5,616 nucleotides of DNA from Gammaproteobacteria bacterium (lineage in GTDB: Bacteria; Pseudomonadota; Gammaproteobacteria; Arenicellales; JAHEKD01), in contig JAHEKD010000194.1 in assembly GCA_024638545.1 (NCBI GenBank), forward strand, positions 1 to 5,616, in the 5' to 3' direction. Shown piece by piece: positions 1 to 5,616 of the stretch (positions are counted from its first letter, which is position 1; the number at the start of each line of letters is the position of its first letter). The notes under the pieces are model-generated. The model had not been told where the DNA came from. It ran no database searches and saw only the letters and a program-made list of their open reading frames with translations. Both the position numbers and the translations under genes were made by a program.

Positions 1-1269
1 TTTTATGTCAGGGTATGTATAGCGCGTGCCATTATAATCAAACTCTTCACCCGGGTTTAGCAACAGGTCACTGATTCTGGCAACAGGAATAAACTGTCTG
101 ACCGGGTTTTTGCCTTGCGGCAAAGAAATAAAGCGAACGCGAGGTATTTCATTGCCTACTGAATTTACAGCCGAATAGCCAAAACCTATTCCACCACCGG
201 GTAAACCAATTTGCCCCAGCATGGATGCAAGTGCTATAGCTGCCCAGAACGGTTGTTCACCATGATCCTGCCGTGTCATTGACCAGCTCATGGATAGCAT
301 TGTGCGGCTTTGCGCCATTTTACGGGCAAGCGAGCGAAGTGTCTCGGCGGATAGCTGACTAATATCAGCAGCCCATTGTGCAGATTTTTCAATACCGTCA
401 GTTTTGCCATGAAGATAATTAGCGAACTGCGTAAACCCGGTAGTATAACGATCTAAAAAGCGCTGGTCATGAAGCTGCTCTTCTAATAGGGTATGGGCGA
501 GTCCAAGCAAGATTGCGGTGTCAGTTGATGGCCGTGCAGCCAGCCACTTTGAATTCAACTCATCCATTGCGTCAGATCGAAGCGGGGAGATATTGATAAA
601 CTCAATGCCTGCATTTTTTGCTTGCCGCATGGCTTGTGCCTGGCAGTGATTTCCGGTACCGCCCTGGTTGATTTGTCCATTTTTCAGGGGCAGTCCACCG
701 AAGGCAACAACTAAATTTGAAGATTCAATTATCGATCGCCAACTGGTTTGATGGTATATAAATTCGATGACATCCCCAAGCACATTAGAAAGGATGACTT
801 CGCCTGCGGCCAGGCTATAAGAATTAACAGACTTGGTGAATCCTCCTATACTGTTTAAGAATCGCCTGAGATGACTTTGGGCATGGTGAAATCGACCGGC
901 GCTCGCCCAGCCATAAGAACCTGCAAAAATAGACTCATTGCCAAAGTCATAGCGTACACGGTTCAATTCGTCAGCAACCAGTTTCTCTGCCAGGTTCCAG
1001 CTGACCTTGACAAATGCATCTGAACCGCGTTTTTCAGTTGCCGCACCGGGGCCATTCTCCAGCCAGCTCTTTCGAACCATAGGCGCCTTGATTCGTAGCG
1101 GCCCGTCGACAACATCAACGAGTCCGTGGCCAATTGGTGAAGGATCAGTGTCCTGTTCAAAATCGTGCAGTGCAACAACCTTTCCATCGTTGGTTTCAAC
1201 GCGGTAAGCTCCCCAGTGATTGGCTGTTAAAGGCAGTGTGTCAACACTGCGCTTGCTTTTCTTTTGCAA
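1..1269 (-). CDS. Molybdopterin (bis-MGD) S/N-oxide reductase, BisC/DorA/TorA group, N-terminal 423 residues (runs off left edge)
   Basis: This is an open frame of 423 codons with no stop to the window edge, and family members are about 740-830 aa, so roughly half is present. Enzymes of this group reduce sulfoxides or N-oxides at a molybdenum held by two MGD cofactors. Visible landmarks are the N-terminal TANHWGAYR (residues 15-23), SYGWASAGR (118-126), SYSLAAG (150-156), FGGLPLKN (190-197), INISPLRSD (225-233), ARPSTD (245-250) and GQIGLPGGGIGFGY (352-365). By spacing (31 residues), Tyr119/Trp121 match Tyr114/Trp116 of Rhodobacter DMSO reductase, and Ser152 matches its molybdenum ligand Ser147. 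TorA-type TMAO reductases lack that Tyr, so a sulfoxide substrate is favoured (inference). The start is taken as TTG at 1269: an in-frame TAG lies two codons upstream (1273-1275) and no ATG occurs before conserved sequence. There is no twin-arginine signal, so the enzyme is probably cytoplasmic like BisC. It is divergent from soxB. Family is near certain; substrate is not. Confidence 0.93.
   Translation of the reverse strand, partial: MQKKSKRSVDTLPLTANHWGAYRVETNDGKVVALHDFEQDTDPSPIGHGLVDVVDGPLRIKAPMVRKSWLENGPGAATEKRGSDAFVKVSWNLAEKLVADELNRVRYDFGNESIFAGSYGWASAGRFHHAQSHLRRFLNSIGGFTKSVNSYSLAAGEVILSNVLGDVIEFIYHQTSWRSIIESSNLVVAFGGLPLKNGQINQGGTGNHCQAQAMRQAKNAGIEFINISPLRSDAMDELNSKWLAARPSTDTAILLGLAHTLLEEQLHDQRFLDRYTTGFTQFANYLHGKTDGIEKSAQWAADISQLSAETLRSLARKMAQSRTMLSMSWSMTRQDHGEQPFWAAIALASMLGQIGLPGGGIGFGYSAVNSVGNEIPRVRFISLPQGKNPVRQFIPVARISDLLLNPGEEFDYNGTRYTYPDIK
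1233..1250. repeat. Hairpin-forming inverted repeat at the start of the reductase gene
   Basis: Seven-base perfect arms, GCAGTGT and ACACTGC, flank four bases (GTCA). The repeat covers codons 7-12 of the reductase gene, just downstream of the TTG start, so in mRNA it could form a small stem near the initiation region. It may equally be chance; nothing else supports a function. Confidence 0.35.
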
Positions 1270-1277
1270 CCTCTACG

Positions 1278-1283
1278 CCTCTT
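1278..1283 (-). promoter_or_regulatory. Ribosome binding site supporting the TTG start of the reductase gene
   Basis: On the minus strand AAGAGG sits 8 bases upstream of the TTG at 1269. It is a reasonable Shine-Dalgarno sequence and is the main support for using this rare start codon. The nearest in-frame stop lies between it and the TTG, so no longer in-frame start is possible. Confidence 0.5.
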
Positions 1284-1330
1284 GAGAACCTGTTTGTCCC
1301 TATCTGAAAAAATGTAACGTGCAAATTCGA

Positions 1331-1359
1331 ATAATATTCTGATTGCTGAGCGTTGGCAA
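1331..1359 (-). promoter_or_regulatory. Sigma-70-type promoter of the reductase gene
   Basis: Read on the minus strand, TTGCCA (1359-1354) and TATTAT (1336-1331) are separated by 17 bases, close to the sigma-70 consensus with ideal spacing. Transcription would begin near 1324 and leave a leader of about 55 bases before the TTG at 1269. Two palindromes (1368-1380 and 1384-1399) lie just upstream of the -35, where a regulator could act. Confidence 0.6.
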
Positions 1360-1367
1360 GTTGAGTC

Positions 1368-1380
1368 CATATTCAATATG
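1368..1380. repeat. Palindrome CATATT-C-AATATG, possible operator
   Basis: Perfect six-base arms surround a single central base. The site lies 8 bases beyond the -35 element of the reductase promoter, a position where an activator or a repressor could bind. It is not a motif I can assign to a named regulator. Confidence 0.45.
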
Positions 1381-1383
1381 AAG

Positions 1384-1399
1384 TGGTGATTTATCACCA
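1384..1399. repeat. Palindrome TGGTGAT-TT-ATCACCA, possible operator
   Basis: Seven-base perfect arms surround two bases. It begins only 3 bases after the neighbouring palindrome at 1368-1380, so the pair could be bound by one regulator or by two. It lies about 70 bases upstream of the predicted reductase transcription start. The regulator is unknown. Confidence 0.45.
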
Positions 1400-1509
1400 G
1401 ATCAACGCCAGAGCTTACAGCGGGTAGCTGTCTGAACGGTATTTTGAACAATAAAATATTTAGCTATGCAGGCAGTTTTGATTATCGGTACGGATTCAGT
1501 ATGACCTTA

Positions 1510-1524
1510 TTGATCATCGATCAA
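1510..1524. promoter_or_regulatory. Palindromic operator candidate TTGATC-ATC-GATCAA overlapping the sox promoter
   Basis: Six-base perfect arms surround three bases. The left arm is also the likely -35 of the sox promoter and the right arm lies between -35 and -10, so a bound protein would block RNA polymerase. A related sequence, TTGATTATCG, starts at 1478, 32 bases upstream (about three helical turns). The half-sites resemble those of FNR/CRP-family sites, but the spacer is one base longer than the FNR consensus. Confidence 0.5.
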
Positions 1525-1541
1525 AAAATATATAATATAAT
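1510..1541 (+). promoter_or_regulatory. Probable sigma-70 promoter of the soxBDA operon
   Basis: TTGATC at 1510-1515 is a -35-like element. Two overlapping perfect -10 hexamers follow, TATAAT at 1531-1536 (spacer 15) and at 1536-1541 (spacer 20). Neither spacing is ideal; TTATTG at 1507-1512 gives 18 bases to the first -10. A third TATAAT lies at 1562-1567, with TTGAGA (1541-1546) 15 bases before it. The suboptimal spacing suggests a regulated promoter. Which -10 is used cannot be told from sequence. Confidence 0.5.
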
Positions 1542-1583
1542 TGAGAAATAACGAACCCTTATATAATTTAATGATATGTGTTT

Positions 1584-1588
1584 GGAAG
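1584..1588 (+). promoter_or_regulatory. Ribosome binding site of soxB
   Basis: GGAAG lies 9 bases before the ATG at 1598, a usable Shine-Dalgarno sequence at normal spacing. It supports this start, as does the conserved N-terminus of the SoxB product that begins here. Confidence 0.55.
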
Positions 1589-1597
1589 CAATAGTTT

Positions 1598-2848
1598 ATG
1601 CAGCGGTATTCATTTTTTAGCCTCGCAAGAAACGCCCTTTCCAATCACCGGGGCTGGCAAAAAGCCTGGCGCAGCCCTGCCCTGAAAAATCATTACGATG
1701 TCCTTATCATCGGTGCCGGCGGTCATGGCCTGGCCACAGCCTATTATCTGGCAAAAAATCACGCTATAACCAATGTGGCCGTCATCGAAAAAGGATGGCT
1801 TGGCGGCGGCAATGTCGCCCGAAATACCGTTACCATTCGTTCAAACTATATGCGCGATGAAAGTATCCCGTTTTATGTCAAATCAGTCCGGCTCTATGAG
1901 AACCTGACTAGAGAGTTAAACTACAACCTGATGTACTCTAACCGCAGCATGATTGACATTGTGCAGACTTTTCCAAGGCTCCGGGATATTAAACGCCGCA
2001 TGTTAACCATGGACATTTATGGCTCAAGCTATGAGCAAATCAGTGTTGATGAGATACGCCGACGTATTCCGAGCCTAACCGGCGGAGGACCTGAATCACG
2101 GTTACCCATAATCGCCGGCATGGTGCACAGTAATGCCGCAGTCTGCAGGCATGATGCCGTTGCCTGGGGATATGCCCGCAGTGCAGACGACCGCGGTGTT
2201 GAGATTCACCAGAATACCGAGGTTAAGTCCCTGACACGATCCGGTGATGGCAGGATTAGCGGGGTTGAAACGAATCGTGGCCCGATCAGTGCCAACAAGG
2301 TTGCAGTGGTGGTTTCGGGCCATACCACCACCTTAACCCAAACGGTTGATCTTAAATTACCGTTGAAATCATTTAACCTCAGCGCATTTGTCTCCGAACC
2401 GGTTGAACCCATTATAGATGTTGTGGTCAATTGCCCGGACATGGGCGTCTATTTAAGCCAGTCAGACAAAGGTGAGCTGGTTATCGGCGGCGCACCTGAT
2501 CCGGGACAGTCGTTCCGGCGCGACATTAAGCAGTCTGTCTATGAAGATGCCGTATGTGCCATGCTCGAACTCTTTCCTTCATTCAAAACGCTTAAAATGT
2601 TGCGCCAGTGGGGCGGCACCCTGGATATTGCCCACGATGCCACACCTATTGTCAGTAAAACAGATATCCCGGGATTGTATGTATCGGCCGGCTGGTGGGG
2701 AGGATTCAAGGCCATTCCCGCCGGCGGTTACACACTGGCCCATTTGATCGCCAATAACGAGCCGCACAAGTTAATCGAACCCTTTGGATTGCACCGGTTT
2801 AACCATCTGGATTTTGTTCTGGAGTCAGGCACAACCACCGCACGTTAA
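1598..2848 (+). CDS. soxB: Sarcosine oxidase, heterotetrameric, beta subunit (SoxB)
   Basis: This is the catalytic flavin subunit of cytoplasmic heterotetrameric sarcosine oxidase. It oxidises the N-methyl group of sarcosine at FAD; electrons pass to a covalent FMN and then O2, giving H2O2. At 416 aa it has the usual family length. The N-terminus MQRYSFFSLARNAL is typical of SoxB and supports the ATG at 1598. The FAD Rossmann motif GAGGHG is at residues 39-44, with the acidic end of beta-2 at Glu64. RHDAVAWG (184-191) contains His185, which aligns with the His173 that carries FMN in characterised enzymes. Arg81 (TIRSNY) and Lys371 (GGFK) match the substrate-carboxylate Arg52 and Lys348 of monomeric sarcosine oxidase by motif (inference). 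The loop GWWGGFK (365-371) is one residue shorter than the common GWGTGGFK form. It is first in the operon, with 13 bases before soxD. The substrate could be sarcosine or another N-methyl amino acid. Confidence 0.94.
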   Translation: MQRYSFFSLARNALSNHRGWQKAWRSPALKNHYDVLIIGAGGHGLATAYYLAKNHAITNVAVIEKGWLGGGNVARNTVTIRSNYMRDESIPFYVKSVRLYENLTRELNYNLMYSNRSMIDIVQTFPRLRDIKRRMLTMDIYGSSYEQISVDEIRRRIPSLTGGGPESRLPIIAGMVHSNAAVCRHDAVAWGYARSADDRGVEIHQNTEVKSLTRSGDGRISGVETNRGPISANKVAVVVSGHTTTLTQTVDLKLPLKSFNLSAFVSEPVEPIIDVVVNCPDMGVYLSQSDKGELVIGGAPDPGQSFRRDIKQSVYEDAVCAMLELFPSFKTLKMLRQWGGTLDIAHDATPIVSKTDIPGLYVSAGWWGGFKAIPAGGYTLAHLIANNEPHKLIEPFGLHRFNHLDFVLESGTTTAR

Positions 2849-2861
2849 TGAGTAGACAGTC

Positions 2862-3140
2862 ATGCTAATTATTCACTGCCCTTTTTGCGGCCCCAGAAAT
2901 GAAAGCGAATTTGTGCACGGTGGCCCGGCAAAGCAACGGCGCCCGCATTCCCCGGATGAATTGAGTGACGGTGAATGGATAAATTATCTGACCGTTCCCA
3001 TGAACCCTGTCGGTGAGGTTAAGGAAAAGTGGTGGCACGTCCGCGGCTGCGGACAGTGGACCACCGTCAGCCGCCACACGCTGACGCATGACATCAATTA
3101 CACAGGCGACAGACTCAAAGAGCAATCTGAAGATGAATAG
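2862..3140 (+). CDS. soxD: Sarcosine oxidase, heterotetrameric, delta subunit (SoxD)
   Basis: This is the small zinc-binding structural subunit of the heterotetramer, 92 aa, close to the usual length of about 90-100. The four zinc ligands known from the crystallised enzyme are all present at the same numbers: Cys6 and Cys9 (CPFCG) and His59 and Cys63 (WWHVRGCGQW). Other family landmarks are FVHGGPA (17-23) and HRPHS-like QRRPHSPDE (25-33). The subunit makes no flavin contact of its own in the known enzyme and helps hold the complex together. The gene follows soxB after 13 bases with only a weak Shine-Dalgarno (GAGTAG), and its last codons overlap the start of soxA by 8 bases, so its translation is probably coupled to its neighbours. 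The acidic tail (QSEDE) is unremarkable. Confidence 0.94.
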   Translation: MLIIHCPFCGPRNESEFVHGGPAKQRRPHSPDELSDGEWINYLTVPMNPVGEVKEKWWHVRGCGQWTTVSRHTLTHDINYTGDRLKEQSEDE

Positions 3141-5616
3141 GCTGCGTTTTAACAATGTTGGATTGATTGATCGCAGTCAAATCATCGAATTTGAATTTAA
3201 TAGTAAAACCTACCGGGGCTTTAACGGCGATACACTGGCTTCTGCACTATTAGCCAGCGGCGTATCGCTGACAGCAAGAAGTTTTAAGTACCACCGCCCA
3301 AGAGGCATAGTTAGCTGCGGGGTTGAGGAACCCTCTTCGTTTGTGGAATTAACCGGTCATTCACAGGCCGCGAACCAGCCGATAACAACCGTAATGATAA
3401 AACCGGGGTTAAAAGCCAGGTCAGTGAACTGCTGGCCATCCCCTGATTTCGATTTAATGGCCATCAATCAGGGCTTTTCAAGACTATTGCCAGCGGCGTT
3501 CTACTATAAAACCTTCATGTGGCCGAACTGGCGGGTTTACGAATCCCATATCAGGCGGGCTGCAGGCCTGGCTAAAGCCCCCGCACTGGACAGTAAGCAG
3601 GAAAAATTCGAAACCCGCCACGGTCACTGTGATCTATTCATCGCAGGTGCTGGTCCCGCCGGCTTAATGGCCGCCCTGACCGCTGCTAAAAGTGGCGCCA
3701 GGGTGATACTTGCAGACATGCAGCCACATACTGGCGGTTCGCTGCTCAACAAAAACTTAACGATTAATCATGAACCAGCCATTACCTGGATAGAGGCAGT
3801 TAATAAAGCATTATCACAACATGAAAATGTCACGATACTGCAGAACACGACCGTCTGGGCCTACCGTGAACACAACCTGTTGATGTTAACGCAGCGCATT
3901 GACCGGGATGACCTGTGTCAACGAAACTGGCGTGTTCGCGCCGGGCAAGTCGTCATTGCCACCGGCGCACTAGAGCGAACCCTGGTTTTTCCTGACAACG
4001 ACCGTCCGGGGGTCATGCTTGCCGGTGCAGTTCAGGCCTATATAAATCGATACGCTGTGCGCCCGGGTAAGAGGGCCGTCGTATTTACCAATAACAACAG
4101 CGCTTATCGAGTTGCGCGGGACATGATGGCAAACGGCATTGACATTGCGGCAATTGTTGACAGCCGTGAGCATGTTGAAAAAGGCTTGCAGAATTTAGTG
4201 AATAACATAACTATTTTTAAGCAACATACATTAATCAAGACACACGGGCATAAAAGAGTCAAAGCTGTCAGTATACAATCACAAATCGATGGACATACAC
4301 AAAAACTGTCCTGTGACTTACTGTGCGTCTCCGGTGGCTGGAACCCTACTGTACATTTGCATTCACAGTCTCGCGGCACTTTAAAATATGACGACGATCT
4401 GGCCACCTTTATTCCTGACAATTTTGCCCAGCCCGGATTTTGTGCTGGTGGTGCCCGCGGTAAATTCAGCCTTGGACAGGCCCTGACCGATGGCGCAAAT
4501 GCCGGTGCACTGGCTGCGCAGGCTCAGGGCTATTCATGCCACCCTATACCCTGCCCCGATATTGAATTCGAAATGCCCTATCACATTGAACCATTATGGC
4601 ACGTCAAACAACAGCGTCCCTCGGACAAGTCTTTTATCGACCTGCATAATGATGTCACCCTTGCCGATATACATCTGGCCATACGCGAAGGCTTCTGTGC
4701 AGTCGAACACGCCAAGCGCTACACCACCACGGGCATGGGTATTGATCAGGGAAAAACAGGCAACATTAATGCGGTTGGCGCGATTGCACAGCAAACCGGC
4801 TCGCCAATGGACGAGGTTGGAACAACCATCTTCCGCTCACCCTACATCCCCGTTGAATTTGGCACTATGGCAGGCATCAGGGAAGAATCTGTCATTTTGC
4901 CCTATCGCCACACGGCAATGACCGCCTGGCACAGGGACAACGGTGCGATGATGTATGAAGCAGGTGCCCGCTGGCAACGACCCGGCTATTATGCAAAACC
5001 GGGTGAAAGCTTTCAGCAAACGGTTGATCGTGAATGCAGGGTTATGCGCCAGGGAGTCGGCGTCTATGACGGTTCACCGCTTGGTAAATTTGAGATCAAG
5101 GGGCCGGACAGCCTAAAACTGTTGAATATGCTTTATACCAACTCATTCGACTCACTTGAAAATAATGCGGGCCGCTATGGACTGATGCTGAGTGACGATG
5201 GCCTGATACTTGATGACGGCGTTAGTTTTAAACTGGCGGTTAATCACTACCTGATGACAACTTCCACCGGTAATGCCGATGAAATCCACCGTCATATGGA
5301 ACATTTCCTGCAAATTGAGCGGCCGCAATGGGATGTAAAGATCACACCGGTGACCTCCCAGTGGTCGAATGCAACCGTGTGTGGCCCAAATGCGAGGCTT
5401 GTCATGCAGGCCCTGGGTACGGATATCGATTTATCAAACCCGGCCTTCCCGTTCATGACCCTACGCACCGGCACGGTAGCCGGTATTTACGCCCGGATCT
5501 GCCGTGTAAGTTTCACCGGTGAGCTCAGTTATGAAATTAATGTCCATACACGCTATGCGTTAAGGCTATGGGAAACGATAATGGCCGTCGGCAAAGCCTA
5601 TGATATCGCCCCAATA
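3133..5616 (+). CDS. soxA: Sarcosine oxidase, heterotetrameric, alpha subunit (SoxA), C-terminus cut off by right edge
   Basis: This is the large subunit of heterotetrameric sarcosine oxidase. It binds NAD+ and, in its C-terminal half, tetrahydrofolate, which takes up the methyl carbon as 5,10-methylene-THF. 828 codons are seen without interruption; full-length proteins are about 960-1000 aa. An N-terminal ferredoxin-like (Fer2_4) domain spans about 17-110, with FKYHRPRG at 51-58; the cluster cysteines of true ferredoxins are missing, as usual in SoxA. The NAD-binding half has GAGPAG (172-177), TGGSLL (200-205), ATGALER (276-282), FPDNDRPGVM (286-295), SGGWNP (400-405) and CAGGARGKFSLGQA (437-450). 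VEHAKRYTTTGMG is at about 524-536. The GcvT-like folate domain runs from about 597 to the edge, ending in RVSFTGELSYEIN. The ATG at 3133 overlaps soxD by 8 bases and no strong Shine-Dalgarno is visible, suggesting translational coupling. soxG is expected next. Confidence 0.95.
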   Translation, partial: MNRLRFNNVGLIDRSQIIEFEFNSKTYRGFNGDTLASALLASGVSLTARSFKYHRPRGIVSCGVEEPSSFVELTGHSQAANQPITTVMIKPGLKARSVNCWPSPDFDLMAINQGFSRLLPAAFYYKTFMWPNWRVYESHIRRAAGLAKAPALDSKQEKFETRHGHCDLFIAGAGPAGLMAALTAAKSGARVILADMQPHTGGSLLNKNLTINHEPAITWIEAVNKALSQHENVTILQNTTVWAYREHNLLMLTQRIDRDDLCQRNWRVRAGQVVIATGALERTLVFPDNDRPGVMLAGAVQAYINRYAVRPGKRAVVFTNNNSAYRVARDMMANGIDIAAIVDSREHVEKGLQNLVNNITIFKQHTLIKTHGHKRVKAVSIQSQIDGHTQKLSCDLLCVSGGWNPTVHLHSQSRGTLKYDDDLATFIPDNFAQPGFCAGGARGKFSLGQALTDGANAGALAAQAQGYSCHPIPCPDIEFEMPYHIEPLWHVKQQRPSDKSFIDLHNDVTLADIHLAIREGFCAVEHAKRYTTTGMGIDQGKTGNINAVGAIAQQTGSPMDEVGTTIFRSPYIPVEFGTMAGIREESVILPYRHTAMTAWHRDNGAMMYEAGARWQRPGYYAKPGESFQQTVDRECRVMRQGVGVYDGSPLGKFEIKGPDSLKLLNMLYTNSFDSLENNAGRYGLMLSDDGLILDDGVSFKLAVNHYLMTTSTGNADEIHRHMEHFLQIERPQWDVKITPVTSQWSNATVCGPNARLVMQALGTDIDLSNPAFPFMTLRTGTVAGIYARICRVSFTGELSYEINVHTRYALRLWETIMAVGKAYDIAPI

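Larger units (their letters stand above)
1270..1597. other. Divergent intergenic control region
   Basis: This AT-rich stretch of 328 bases lies between the minus-strand reductase gene and plus-strand soxB. It holds a promoter for each direction, three palindromes (1368-1380, 1384-1399, 1510-1524) and a degenerate second copy of the last one at 1478-1490. The open frame on the minus strand at 1227-1451 has no recognisable product and overlaps the promoter and the reductase start, so I do not call it a gene. I see no tRNA and no riboswitch that I recognise here. Confidence 0.75.

Noticed and set aside
1227..1451. Minus-strand open frame of 74 codons beginning MFKIPFRQLP
   Set aside because: It overlaps the reductase start and spans that gene's promoter and leader. 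It has no recognisable domain, no Tat motif and no good ribosome site.
1510..1524. Canonical FNR/Anr box
   Set aside because: The arms TTGAT and ATCAA match, but five bases separate them rather than the four of the consensus. It also overlaps the -35 rather than sitting at the usual activator position, so I list it only as an unassigned operator.
2849..2861. Terminator or promoter between soxB and soxD
   Set aside because: The gap is only 13 bases, with no hairpin or promoter elements; the genes are one operon.
2865..3155. Minus-strand open frame of 96 codons opposite soxD
   Set aside because: soxD on the plus strand has all four zinc ligands at the expected positions, so the antisense frame is incidental.
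3181..3462. Functional [2Fe-2S] cluster in the N-terminal domain of SoxA
   Set aside because: The ferredoxin-like fold is present by homology, but only a single cysteine (Cys62) lies in the conserved part; SoxA proteins are known to lack the cluster.
4104..4421. Minus-strand open frame of 105 codons, Cys-rich
   Set aside because: It is antisense to conserved soxA sequence and its cysteines come from reverse reading of Ala, Thr and Gln codons; no motif supports it.
4490..4921. Plus-strand open frame of 143 codons within soxA
   Set aside because: It lies entirely inside the conserved soxA frame, has low-complexity composition and no family resemblance; it is a shadow of the real gene.

Overview
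The window is bacterial and gene-dense. It holds two divergently transcribed units separated by about 330 bases of AT-rich intergenic DNA. The gene set (a soxBDA sarcosine oxidase cluster and a DMSO-reductase-family molybdoenzyme), the sigma-70-like promoters and the moderate GC content fit a proteobacterium. A marine or soil gamma- or alphaproteobacterium is my guess, but the sequence does not settle the lineage.

Left unit (minus strand, 1-1269): the N-terminal 423 residues of a bis-MGD molybdenum S/N-oxide reductase of the BisC/DorA/TorA group. It runs off the left edge. It appears to start at TTG with no Tat signal, which would make it cytoplasmic like BisC. A good -35/-10 pair lies upstream at 1331-1359.

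Intergenic region (1270-1597): it carries promoters facing both ways and three short inverted repeats (1368-1380, 1384-1399, 1510-1524). A degenerate copy of the last one lies 32 bp upstream of it. The 1510-1524 palindrome overlaps the probable promoter of the right-hand operon and is the best operator candidate.

Right unit (plus strand, 1598-5616): a tightly packed soxB-soxD-soxA operon for heterotetrameric sarcosine oxidase. SoxB (416 aa) carries the FAD fold and the His for covalent FMN. SoxD (92 aa) has the Cys-Cys-His-Cys zinc site. SoxA (828 aa seen, C-terminus cut off) has the NAD-binding half followed by the folate-binding GcvT-like half. Together, with soxG expected beyond the right edge, they would oxidatively demethylate sarcosine or a related N-methyl amine, passing the one-carbon unit to tetrahydrofolate and making glycine and H2O2. 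The set is recognisable but diverged from the best-known family members, so the exact substrate is open.

I see no mobile element, CRISPR array, tRNA or rRNA. This is mostly an ordinary metabolic region. Its less usual points are the diverged SoxB active-site loop, the TTG-started Tat-less reductase and the palindrome-rich divergent control region.
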